DNA from: an uncultured Oscillospiraceae bacterium
GTDB taxonomy: Bacteria; Bacillota; Clostridia; Oscillospirales; Oscillospiraceae
Direction of reading: 5' to 3'
Length of the DNA stretch: 64,000 nt
Assembly (NCBI GenBank): GCA_947629915.1
Contig: CANRFN010000006.1
Coordinates: forward strand, 1 to 64,000
A model generated the notes under the pieces. That model saw only the letters and a list, made by a program, of their open reading frames with translations, did no database searches and was not told the origin of the DNA. The position numbers and the translations under genes were made by a program. Positions 48,183 through 60,100 of the stretch are shown in pieces; positions within the stretch are counted from its first letter, which is position 1, and each line of letters opens with the position of its first letter.

Positions 48183-51100
48183 ATGAAATGCTTGTGGAGA
48201 CAATGGATTGCTGGGTTGTTGGCAGTGGTAATGGTCTTTACCATGTTGCCGATGACAGTATTTGCATCGCTGCTGGAGAATGATCCCGAGATGAACCAGG
48301 AGATCCTGGAGCAGCTGAAGGATATTGTTGGCAGCGATGAGGAGGCAGAGCAATACTATGAGCTGCTTCAGCATTATGGCCTGTTGGACGAGGACGGCAC
48401 TGTAAAGGAGAGCTGGGAAATCCTCTATCACGGGGAAGAGATCACCTTGGAGGAGATTGAGGCCATCCTGGCAGATCCGGACTGCGATCTCAGCGAGTAT
48501 GTGATGGTGGACGGTACCATCGTCACACTGGGAGATCTCCAGACCATGATCCAGATCGAAGACTATATCGCCTACCTGCGGGAGACCTACTACAATGGAA
48601 GCGAGTGGACTGCAGAGCAGGTGGAGAATCTGGAGAGCCTGATGAACCAGATCTCGAATGACGGCATTGCGATGATCGGCGCCGAACCTGAGACTGCAGT
48701 GGAGTGGCCTTCCGGGATTAGTCACGATGCACGGGTCACTGTGACAGGCGATAAAACTGGCAACTTTACAGCAACGCTCGCAAACGCTGTACCGGGGCAG
48801 GAAGTAAGCTTTCAGTATGTCGGAATGAGTGGGAGCCAGGAAGTCGCGAGCGGATCCAGCGGTACGATTTCTATGACGGCAGACGCAGACGGCAAGGCGA
48901 CAAAGACGTTTTCGATCACTTTAATTGGAAACGAGAAAACGTATTCAACAAGCTCCAGGTATTTTGAGGTTTTGCTCAGCGGGATCCAGGGAGCGCTTTT
49001 TTCAAACGACAAAGATACTCTGTCTTTAAAAATCCAGACCGATAAAACGATCGCGAGTTTGAAGTCGGGAGGATACCCAGACCGTTTGAAAGGATGTAGC
49101 ACTGAAACAGCAGTAGTTGCAGAATATTTCAAAAATTCGTATTCTCAAGATGGAGAAACGATACAGGTTGATGTAACAGACGAAGTCAGAAATTGCATTC
49201 GATATGGAATATTAAGCCAGGCGGAATTAGTGGTCTTTCATTGCGACTGGGGAGAATTGGAAAATAGTGCAGGAACGCAAGAGCTTCTTGAAGAATCATT
49301 TAAAAATTGCTTTTTCGCAATGAGGGGCGATTCTAGTTTTACAAGCTACATTTTCGATGCGGAAGTTTCTCTCGGTGGAAGTCGAATATTTAAAACAGGT
49401 ATAACTGCAACCTATGGTACGTATAAGGAACATACGGAGGTGTTGTCCCGCAATTCACAGTTTAGAATGAAGATAGACACAATTGCAGACAAGCTGTCTG
49501 CCCCAGGCAGTAAATTTGACTGCCTGATAACAAATAATTATAAAGAACCTTATACTGATGATCAACATTTTGACCCTAGCAAAGCGCCTAGCATGCAATT
49601 TGAGATTACTTTTTGGGACGATAGGCAACCTGAGATTCGCACCGTATCTGCTCCAGCAGGTACCTACTACCCTGGGCAGGAAATACCCGTACGGATTGAA
49701 TTCTCAGAGCCAGTAAAGGCGGACAGCGTGAAGGTGCGGTTCCAGAATGGGGATACTGAAGTCACCAGTGCGGAGAAATCAGGCGCAAGCAACGTGCTGA
49801 CCTTCTTCTACACAGTAAAGGATAAAGAAAACGCCTCTCTGGCTATCTCTAAAATCAGCGGTGTTGTGGATATCTCAGGTCTTACGACCGCCGATAACAC
49901 GGAATTGCGTGTGCTGGATGGTGTGAAATTGGCTGGAGCAGCAAAGCGGGAAGCGATCACCAACGTCAAAGCAGAAGTGGTGAATCCCACTACAAAGCCC
50001 ACACTTGAAGTGACTGTCGGGGTGTCGGACAACGAGACATACAGATCCTGGCTTGTTCAAGAACTTGGTTCCAATCCAGTAGAGGGCGGGCAGTTCCAGA
50101 CAAAAACCCTCATGGTCCGTGTAGATGGCGGGGAAGAACGTTACCCGCTTACATTGACGGGGGAAGATTACGCCGCTGGATTGAAAGCCAGCATTCCCAT
50201 TGATCTCAACACAGGGGAAAGCGCACGCATGCACACGGTGGAGTTGGTGCTGGATGACAATCTCCTGTTTGGACCATATGCCAGAGCCAGTCAGGTGCCG
50301 ACTGTGTTCGTGACGGAGCCGGACATCTCTGTGGATCTATCCGTAAAGCAAGCGGACGGTGTGACGAACTACGAATACCCGAAAGAGGACCATACAATCT
50401 ACGTCCAAGAGAATCCTAAGATTACAGCATCCTACTCCCTGACACCAGACCGCAAATTCACCTTCGATGGAGCGGACCAGTTTGAGTGGTCTTCCAGCGA
50501 TGATGAAGTGGCTGCCATTGATCAGGATGGCGTGGTGACGCCAACCGGTAAGAACGGAACAGTCTACTTTACGCTCACGGTGAAAAATGGAGGCATAGCG
50601 GATAAGTCGTTCGAAGTGGATACTGAGGAGCTGACATTTGGCGCCGGCCTGACGCCGTTCCTCTTGATCCCCAACAACAATTTGACATCGGTCAGCGGAA
50701 AGGATGTCACGGTATATTGGAGCAGCAACCTCTGCGACAAAAACGGAGAGGAGACCACTACCTTTACCGTGACCGTGACGCGAGATGGTACCGACAAAGT
50801 CTGGACGGAGCGTGTCACCGGCACAGCATTCAAGCCTGTTGCCAGCTGTAAAATCCCGGGCAATGTTTTGACGTTCGACTACGAAGCAAACCACAACACA
50901 TTCACCGTGACCGTGGAATCGTCTTTCAACGAAGTATCGTTGTCTGAGCAAGCACATATTTCGATCACATCGCAGCCCGCTGTGGTGTCCTTTGAGAAGC
51001 TGAAGGCCTACTATATCACGGATACGGAAGGATCAGTTCCTATCTCGTGGAACGTGAAGAACTTCAATAACTACGACAATAACGGAACATTGTTCGAGTT

Positions 51101-54100
51101 CCTGATTACAAAGAACGAGAGCGAAATTGAAAAAATAAACAATCCTGGAATTCAAACTGCGGAAGGATCCGGTGAGTTCAATTCCACCTACCAGTTTGAT
51201 ATTCCGGATGTCCAGGCCAATGAAGATCCCACCAGCTACCGGGAGGTCTACACCGTCACGATCAAGGCTAAAAACGGCACAGACAGCACCTGGAGCTATG
51301 ACTCCTTCCTGCTGTACGTCTACGATGAAGATGCCCTGAAGATCATGGTGGACGGGGAGGCATCGGACGGAAAACTGGTCATGAGCAACGTCAAGAAGAT
51401 CTCTGAGATGGACTCCGAGGAGATCCTGGCGCTGAAGCGGGACATCTACCTGAAGAACATCATCTCCGTCAACTACGGCCAGTATGCCTGGACCGAGATT
51501 GCGGACCAGATCACCTGGAAATCGGAAGACAGTTCAATTGCCAGTGTGAACTATCAGCAGGGGACGCTGTACGAGAACACGGAGACCCTCTCCTATACCT
51601 CATACCGGCCCACCACAGACCTGGGCCTGTCTGGCATCAAGGATGGCGAGACCTGGGTCAGTGCGGTGCACAAACTCACAGGCATGAGCGAAAAATTGGA
51701 CGTGTCTGTGGAGACGCTGAAGGACAAACTGTACCTGTTCCAGTTCTATCCCCAGAGCACGGTTACGCTTACCTATACGAACGGCCGTGGGGAGAGCAAG
51801 ACCGTTCAAACCAATGAAACGGGCGGTGTTGCCGTTTTCGAGGAGAGCGGTATCGCCAGCACCATATACTGCTCTGCCATGGTAGACGGCATCATGTATC
51901 TCGGCACCTTCTATCGGGATCAGCTGTCCTCCGGCGAGGGGGACTGGACCAAACTGGAGCGGTATCCCCTCAACAACATGGAACTGCGCCGGGCGGCCTA
52001 TGCGTACCTCTATCTGAAGAATCCGGATGGAACGCCTTATACAGGCGAGATCACATTCCGTGGCGGCGTCTATGTGAATGACACCTACTGTGAAAACGCG
52101 GGATTCAACCTCACGGGCAAGGAGGGAGAGCAAAACTTCCTGCCTGGGAATCAGGATATTCCCGTGTCGCTGGGGGCGGACGGCAAGATCACGGTGATCA
52201 TGGACCAGAACCAGTGGGGCGTGGGAACGGACCTCTCCGCCTCGGACAAAGTCAACTACATCTTTGAGATCAAGGTTGATGGCGAGACGTACTATCCCAT
52301 GCTGGTAACCGTCAACGCCAATGTGAACCAGAGCGCTTTCCTGGGCAATGGCGAGGCCATCGTGAACTTCCGCAAAAATCCGGAGGACGGGGCACATGCC
52401 TTCATTTCGGCTCAGACTGTGGCGTACAACAGCGGAACCCCCACCAACATCCTGGACAATACCGGCAGCGTGGGCATTTCGGAAAACGCGCCGGAGGCCG
52501 TGCTCACCACATCCATCATGTGGTGGGGGGATAAACTGGAGAACACGCCGGACTTCCAGCTTGTCTCAGAGAGCGGCATCGCTGTGGGAACGGGCGAGGT
52601 GGATATGACGAGCTATCCCTTCACCGATACCAAGGTAGTGCGCTATACGGCAACGCTGAACCAGTCCAACGTGGACAAGGCGGTCCCCGGCGGCAGCAAG
52701 GCCAGCCTGTATCTCAACTACTACAAGGACGGCAAGACCCTGAGCCGGCATGAGGTGCTGCCGTTCACCCTGATCAACATGATCGGGGCGCCCAAGGTGG
52801 AGAACGCTTCAGATATCCAGACAAAGCTGAAGGAACTGGGACTCTTCGTGGAGACCAATACCAATGCGGCAAATAGTGCAGACAAGAATATTACCGGCGG
52901 CGATGCGTATGTGCAGGTGGCGCTGAATCTGCTGGCAAAGGACAGCTACACCGAAAAAGATGAGAAGCTGTTCTGCATCCAACTGATCCCCACCGCCAAT
53001 CCAACCGTATTCCGGGGCCTGATCTCGGTGAACGTCAACAAGATGCCGGATCAGGTGACCATGGGCGTCACCACCAATGAGGAGGCGGACTACAACTACA
53101 AGCCTGGGAGAAACGAGATCAAGTACTCGATGAAGAAGCTCACCCGGGAGGAGTACCTGAAGAAATACCAGGACAAAAAGAAGATCCACTTTGAGTTCGA
53201 GGGATACATGGAGGCGCTGATCTACTACGACTTCGACCAGACCAAGTGGACCATGCAGATCACCAATGGCGGCTTTGAGGCCGGCGGCGGGCTGAGCTAT
53301 CGGTGGAACGCCAACTACATGTGCGGCCCGGTTCCCTTTACCGCCACCCTCACCATAGGCGGTACGGTGGCAGTGGGCATGGATACGCTGAGCGTGACCT
53401 ATGCCAACCGCAACACCGGAGAAGAGGGGATCGGAAACGACTTCCTGACCCAGCTGCATGTGTACCTCTACCTGAAGTTCTTCGCCGGCGTTGGCTTTGA
53501 CTACGCCATTGTGGCATTCAAACTGGGCATCTACGGGCAATTGGACATCAACCTGGATTTCGCCTGGCTCAACCGACCATACATGGGGGACGGCATATAT
53601 AACGTGGCAGATGGCGGCACCAAAGAGGTGACGGACGGCCAGCACATCGCGATCAACGGCGAGGTCGGCCTGGAGTTTGAGGTGCGCGTGCTGTTCTTCC
53701 GATACAAGAAGACACTGTGGTCCTTCGGATTCAATCTTTTCAATCACGGGTGGAACGACTGGAACACCATCCAGAAAAACTGGGAGGCCAATCAGCTGGC
53801 CCAGAAGAAGGCCATCAGCGCCCTTCTGGGGACGAACGCGATCTCCGTACAGAATGTGGGCGGACAGCAGCTTCTGAGCCTGGATCTGGCCCCCACCCTG
53901 GAGAGCCGGGACTACCTCCTGGACGGCGGCCGCCGGTGGGGAAAGGGCTTCAGTCTCATGACACTGGACCCGGTCAGCGGACTGGCCAATCTGGAGACCA
54001 ACACCTACCCCTACGCCAATCCCGTGGTCTCGGACGACGGAAAGATCGTGGCCTATCTCTCCGATATGGACAGCCTGGATGTGGACGATACCAGAGCGGC

Positions 54101-57100
54101 TTTTGCCACTTGGAATGGCTCATCGTATTCCAAAGTTGGGGCCATCAACGGCGAGGAAGGCTACGGAGACAGCCAGGTGGTGCTGTCCGGGACCAAGGAT
54201 TTTGCAGTGTCCGCCTGGACGAGACAGATGATGACCCTGAACAAAGACGCCGGGTCCGTTGTCACCGAGGAAGACCAGGTGATGATGATGAACGGCTCCG
54301 AGATCTACGCAGGCGTGTATGATGGGGGTACCTGGAATTCTACCCGTCTCACAGAAAACACCGGTGCAGACCTGGCCCCTGTGGTAGCGGCGAAGACAGA
54401 TGCCGATGGGAACAAACACGCCATCGTGGCTTGGCGCTCGGTGCAATCCAAAGCTTCGAGCATTACCACCTTCGATGAGAAGGACACCATCCTGTACAGC
54501 ATTTACAACGGCACTGACTGGAGCGAGGCCAAGACCTTGTACAACGGCACCTCCGGCGCTGTAAAGGGCATCGTGGCGTCCATGCTGGACGATGGAACGG
54601 CTGCTGTGGCCTACACGCTGGATCCGGACCGGGATGATACCACCATCACAGACCGGGAGATCTACTACGCCGTGGTGGACACCGTTGGTGAGGTGGCCCG
54701 CAACGTCCGCGCCACCAACGATGACTATCTGGACGAGAACCCGCAGCTCACCGCCGTCACCTTCCCGGGGGACAATGAGAACCAGCACTTTGTGCTGGGC
54801 TGGTATACCCAACAGGATGCAGACGGCCAGAGCATTGCGGATATCCGCCTGCTGGACTTTAACGGCAGCGGGGCCACCGGGCAGCTCATGCCGGACTCTA
54901 TCAGCCAGGTGGCGGCGTCTGAGAACGTGGAGATCACCCCCACTTTCCGCTTTACCAAGGCCGCAAAGAGCATCAACGACCTGTCCATCCTGTGGGTGGA
55001 GCGGGCAGACAGCGACATCAAGGTTTTGGACGAGAGTGCGGAAGGCGGCTCTGTGACGGACACACCGTCTGGAGACCTGAAGGCGGAGCGTGACGTTTTG
55101 AAAGGCGTCAAGTTCTACACCTACGGCTACAACAGCGAGATGGTGAGCTTCACCAGTGCAATAGACGTGGCGGAGATGGGCGATGGCACCTTGATCGACC
55201 ACTTCGATGCGTATGTCAGCGACTCCAGCACCAACGAGGTCAAAGCCGTGATCCTGGGCACCACGTATGGTGCAGAGGGTGTGGTCACGAAGATCGGAGA
55301 GACCGTAAGCGGCGATGAGGTGGAATATGCAGTGCCCTCCAGCAGAACCGCCATGTACACCGCCACAGAGACCTACGAGGACAAGATCGAGGTGCCCGAT
55401 GTCTTACCGGATTATGACACGGTGAAGAAGGGGTGTGCCACCGAGATCCTCTTCACGGTGAAAAACCGCGGCATCCACGCCATCAAAGAGCTCAATATCA
55501 CTGTGGGCGATGCGGTTACCACCTACAAAGACCTGCATCTTCTCCCCGGTGAGAGCATCCAGCTCTACGCGGACTATGTGGTCCCGCAGAATGGAGTTGT
55601 CGACCCCCAGTACACCGTCACCGCCGCTTTCGACAGCACCCAAGGCGCAGAGGGAACCGCCAAAGAGGAAAAGACCGCCGCGGGTACGGTTCTTCTGGAC
55701 CTGCCCGATGTGGCCATCACCGATGCCAAGATTGTGGCCGAGGGCAACGGGGAGCGCACGATCCAATTAAAACTCAACAACAACTCGGACGCGTCTGTGG
55801 ATAAGACAGATCGCACGGTACGGATCAGCTTCTACTCTGATGTGACCTGTGAGAAGCCGATCGAAGGGCTGGAGCCCATCGTCATCAGCGGCGATAATGA
55901 CCTGAAGATGCTGGATGAGGGCGGCTACAGCGTGCAGAAAACCTTTGACGCGAAGGCCTACCTGCCCAAGCTCACTGCTGCGGGCGGCGAGACCCTCGAA
56001 GAGATCCCGGAAGACGGCATCACGGTGTACATCATGGCGGAAGCGCTGGACGGGGAAGAGACCATGGCGGAACCCATCGCCTCCAACAACTACGCCAACG
56101 TGAAAGCGGAAAACCTGAAGGTCCGCACCGGCCAGGATGTGAGTATCACCAGCGACCTCGCCATCGAAGGGGATAAGGCCGAAGTCACCGTAACGCTCCA
56201 GAACAACAGACTCTCCGAGACGCAGACCGGCAACGTCATCGTCACGGTGCTGGATCAGTTTGGCAAGGTTCTGGACGTTCAGCAGAGCTATAAAGGACAT
56301 GACGAAGGCGGGCTGATCACCCTCGGCGGCGAGGAAAAGAAAAAGGTCACCTTCCCCTTTGACAGCGTCCCAGGTGCTGCCTCCGTTGAGGTGAGCTATT
56401 CAGACCTTGTGATAGGTGCAAATGATGCCAGCCTGGCGAGCCTGTCCTTCAGCGGCATCAACATCTCCCTGGAGGATTTCCAGGAGACCAGCCAAAACGC
56501 CTACACAGCCAATGTCAGTGTGGATGATCTGGCGTCTACGTTGGTAACGGCCAGCGCATCCAGCCCCTTGTCCACAGTGAGCCTCGCGGAGACGGGCGGA
56601 GACCAGAACATCCTCAGCGAAACCGTTCCGCTGGAGATTGGTGCGATCAACGTGATCACCGTCACAGTCACCAGCGACAGCAATGAGACCAAGACCTACA
56701 CGCTCACAATCCAGAACAATGGCGATCCGGTGGTGAGATGGGACGATGATCAGAATGCCATAACGGGTACGTTTAGCACCACCGTGACCTATGATGGCGG
56801 CGGCGCTACGGTCCACCTCAGCGCAGAACCCGTGCCCAATGTGGGCGAGAGCAGCTATCAGCTGTCCTACCAGTGGTACGCCTGTGATGTGGACGGAAAT
56901 AGCCTGAGCCGCCTGGACGATCAGACAGAGAGCACGCTCAGAGTGCCGTCCACAAAGGACGTGGGCACCTACTATTACCGCTGTGAGGTGATCCGCCACC
57001 TGGTAAGCGGCAGCCCCCGTTCCTATTGGAGCAGCGTGGCCACTGTGACGATCAAGACGGCGGACGGCAACAGCGTAACCGTCACCGGAACAGACGTCCC

Positions 57101-60100
57101 CTTTGACAACCACTCCCACGGCCTCACCGCTGTCCAAGCTGCTAAGGGAAAATCCACGATCTTCTATTCCACAGACAACGGGGATACCTGGAGCGAGGAA
57201 GCCCCTGCCTTTACCGCGGTGGGCGTGCACACCGTGTGGGCCAAGGCCACCAATCCCAACTACAACGAGACCTATGTGGTGACCGGAGACGTGGTGATCC
57301 GCGAGACGGAGGGGATCGAGTATAGATTCGAGTCGGAGACCCTGGAGAACGCCTATCAAGACTATCCAGAGGCCATCACGACCAAGTACGCAGATGGGAA
57401 AGCCGTGGCAGCCGCCATGGAGGGCAAGGTCAGCGACCTCGTCCCTGGCAGCTTGCTCACGTCCCTGCACGAGACCATTTTGTTCCGCCTGCGTGGCGAA
57501 GAGGACTACCACGAGGCCAAGGCAGTGAACTTCCCCGGAGCCACCGTAGAGGTTGTGCTGCCCTATCCAAACGGAACCAATCGGCACTATCACTTCACCG
57601 TTGTCCGGATGATCACAGACGGTCCCCGGGCCGGTGAGATCGAGGTTCTACAGCCGGTCAACGATGCGGACGGCATCCACGTCATCGTGGACAGCCCCTC
57701 TGCCTTCGCCATCGGCTGGACCCAAAATGCGGCGAAAGTCGATGTGAGCAGCACCACCGCTGTCTACGGAGATGACCTCACCCTCACAGCGACCGTGAGC
57801 TCGGACAATGTGGAAAGCTCTGTGATCGGCGGCACCGTGGAATTCCTGACAGGGGAGACCAGCCTGGGCACGGCGACTGTGGAGAACGGCACGGCCGAGC
57901 TGACAGTGAGCGGTGCGGACTGGGAGAAACAGCGTGCGCTCTTTGGAGCGGACGGCAGATCCACCGTGGTGGCAGCCTACAAAGGAGACAGCACCGTAGA
58001 GCCTGGGACCGGCAGAATGGTCGTTGAAGTGGCGAGACGGGAACTGGAGTTCACCACCGAGGCCGAGAACCGGGTGTATGTGCCTGGAAACACAGAAGTG
58101 AACGTCACCCTGACGCCCTCCAATCTGCTGGGCCAGGATGTCGTGACCCTCACCGCCAAAGGACACCTCTCTACGGATCAGGCCGGCATCTTTGACGCCG
58201 TCCGGCTCACAGACATCACCATGGCGGGGCCGGACACCAAGTACTACTGCGTCAGCGCGGCGGCCACGGTTGAGGTCACGGTACAGACCACCGTCCAGAT
58301 CGACAAGAGCGAGGGAACTGCCTCTGTCTCCATGGGGGACTACACCTGTGCCGAGACGGACGTGGAACCGGAGCCGCATTCCGAGACCAACGGCACCGCT
58401 CATGTGACTTACTGGTACAAACCCCGCGGGGCGGATGACGACTCATACACGAGCACCAAGCCCACCACGGCAGGTGAGTACACAGTTCGGGCGGTGTTTG
58501 CCGAGACCGAAAACTACAAGGAGGTCACGGCAACAGACGACTTCATCGTCCAGCATGCGTTCACCGTGAACGCCGCCGGAGAGGCGGTGGGATGCGCCTG
58601 TGAGAACATGGATTTCCGCCTGCTGGAGACATCGCTCACCGAGGTGCCAGGGACACTGCAGCAGATCGAATCGCTCAACACCCCGGAGAAAGTCACCCAG
58701 GTGCTGGTGGGCGAGATGGCCAATGTGGCAAACGTGCCGAAAGAGGACGCTGCCGTCTATGATGTGACACTGCAGATCAAGCACGGGGGCGTATGGGAGG
58801 ATGTCACCGCCGAGAACTTCCCGGAGGACGGCATCAGCGTCACGCTGCCCTATCCCCCGAATACGGATGAAACCTATCAGTTCACCGTGATCCACATGCA
58901 GACGGGCAGCGGGCAAGCTGGCGTTATGGAACAACTGAATTGCACCAAGACCGCAGCCGGCATCCACTTTACGGTGACCAGCCTCTCGCCCATCTGTCTT
59001 GGCTGGACAGCGACCCCTGATACCCCCAGATACGATGTGCACATCGCAGACGGGATGTATGGCGGAGAGGTCACGGCCAATGAGACCTATGTCCTTGCGG
59101 GAGACACGGTGGTTCTCACGGTCACCCCGGACAGCAGCTATGAGCTGAAGACCATCCACATTTGGAATCGGGAACACAGCGAAGTGCCTCATACCTATCA
59201 CGGCGGCAACACGTACACCTTTACCCAGCCGGCCTGTGACGTCTTCGTTGAGGCTACCTTCGTACCGGTTCAGTATGCTGTGGATATCATCCCCTCGGAC
59301 AACGGCACTGTGAAAGCAGTTCTCACCGCAACGGCGGGAGAGACAGTAACCATCACCGCCACTCCGGACAGCGGCTATGAGATCAAATCCGTCCTTGTGG
59401 AAGATGCCGCCGGCAAAGAAGTCCGCCACACGGTTATCAAAGACGGCACCTGCACCTTTGTCATGCCGCCCAGCGATGTATCCGTTACCGCTACCTTCGT
59501 GCCGGTTCAGTATGCTGTGATCATACCCATCTCGGACAACGGCACCGTGAAAGCAGTTCCCACCGCAACGGCGGGAGAGACAGTAACCATCACCGTCACC
59601 CCGGACAGCGGCTATGAGATCGGCTCCGTCCTTGTGAAAGACGCCGCCGGCAAGGAGGTCCCCCACACGGCCATCAAAGACGGCACCTGCACCTTCGTCA
59701 TGCCGGCCAGCAATGTAACCGTTACCGCTACCTTCGGGAAGAAGGCGCCGGCTCAGTACACAGTGCTCATCACCGACACGGACAACGGCACTGTGAAAGC
59801 AGTTCCCACTGCCGCAGCGGCGGGAGAGACAGTAACCATCACCGTTACCCCGGACAGCGGCTATGAGATCGGCTCCGTTACCGTGATAGACGCCGCCGGC
59901 GAGGAGGTCCACCACACGGCAATCAAAGACGGCACCTGCAGCTTTACCATGCCGGCCGGCGATGTAACCATTACCGCTACCTTCGGGAAGAAGGCGCCGG
60001 CTCAGTACACAGTGCTCATCACCGACACGGACAACGGCACTGTGAAAGCAGTTCCCACTGCCGCAGCGGCGGGAGAGACAGTAACCATCACCGTTACCCC

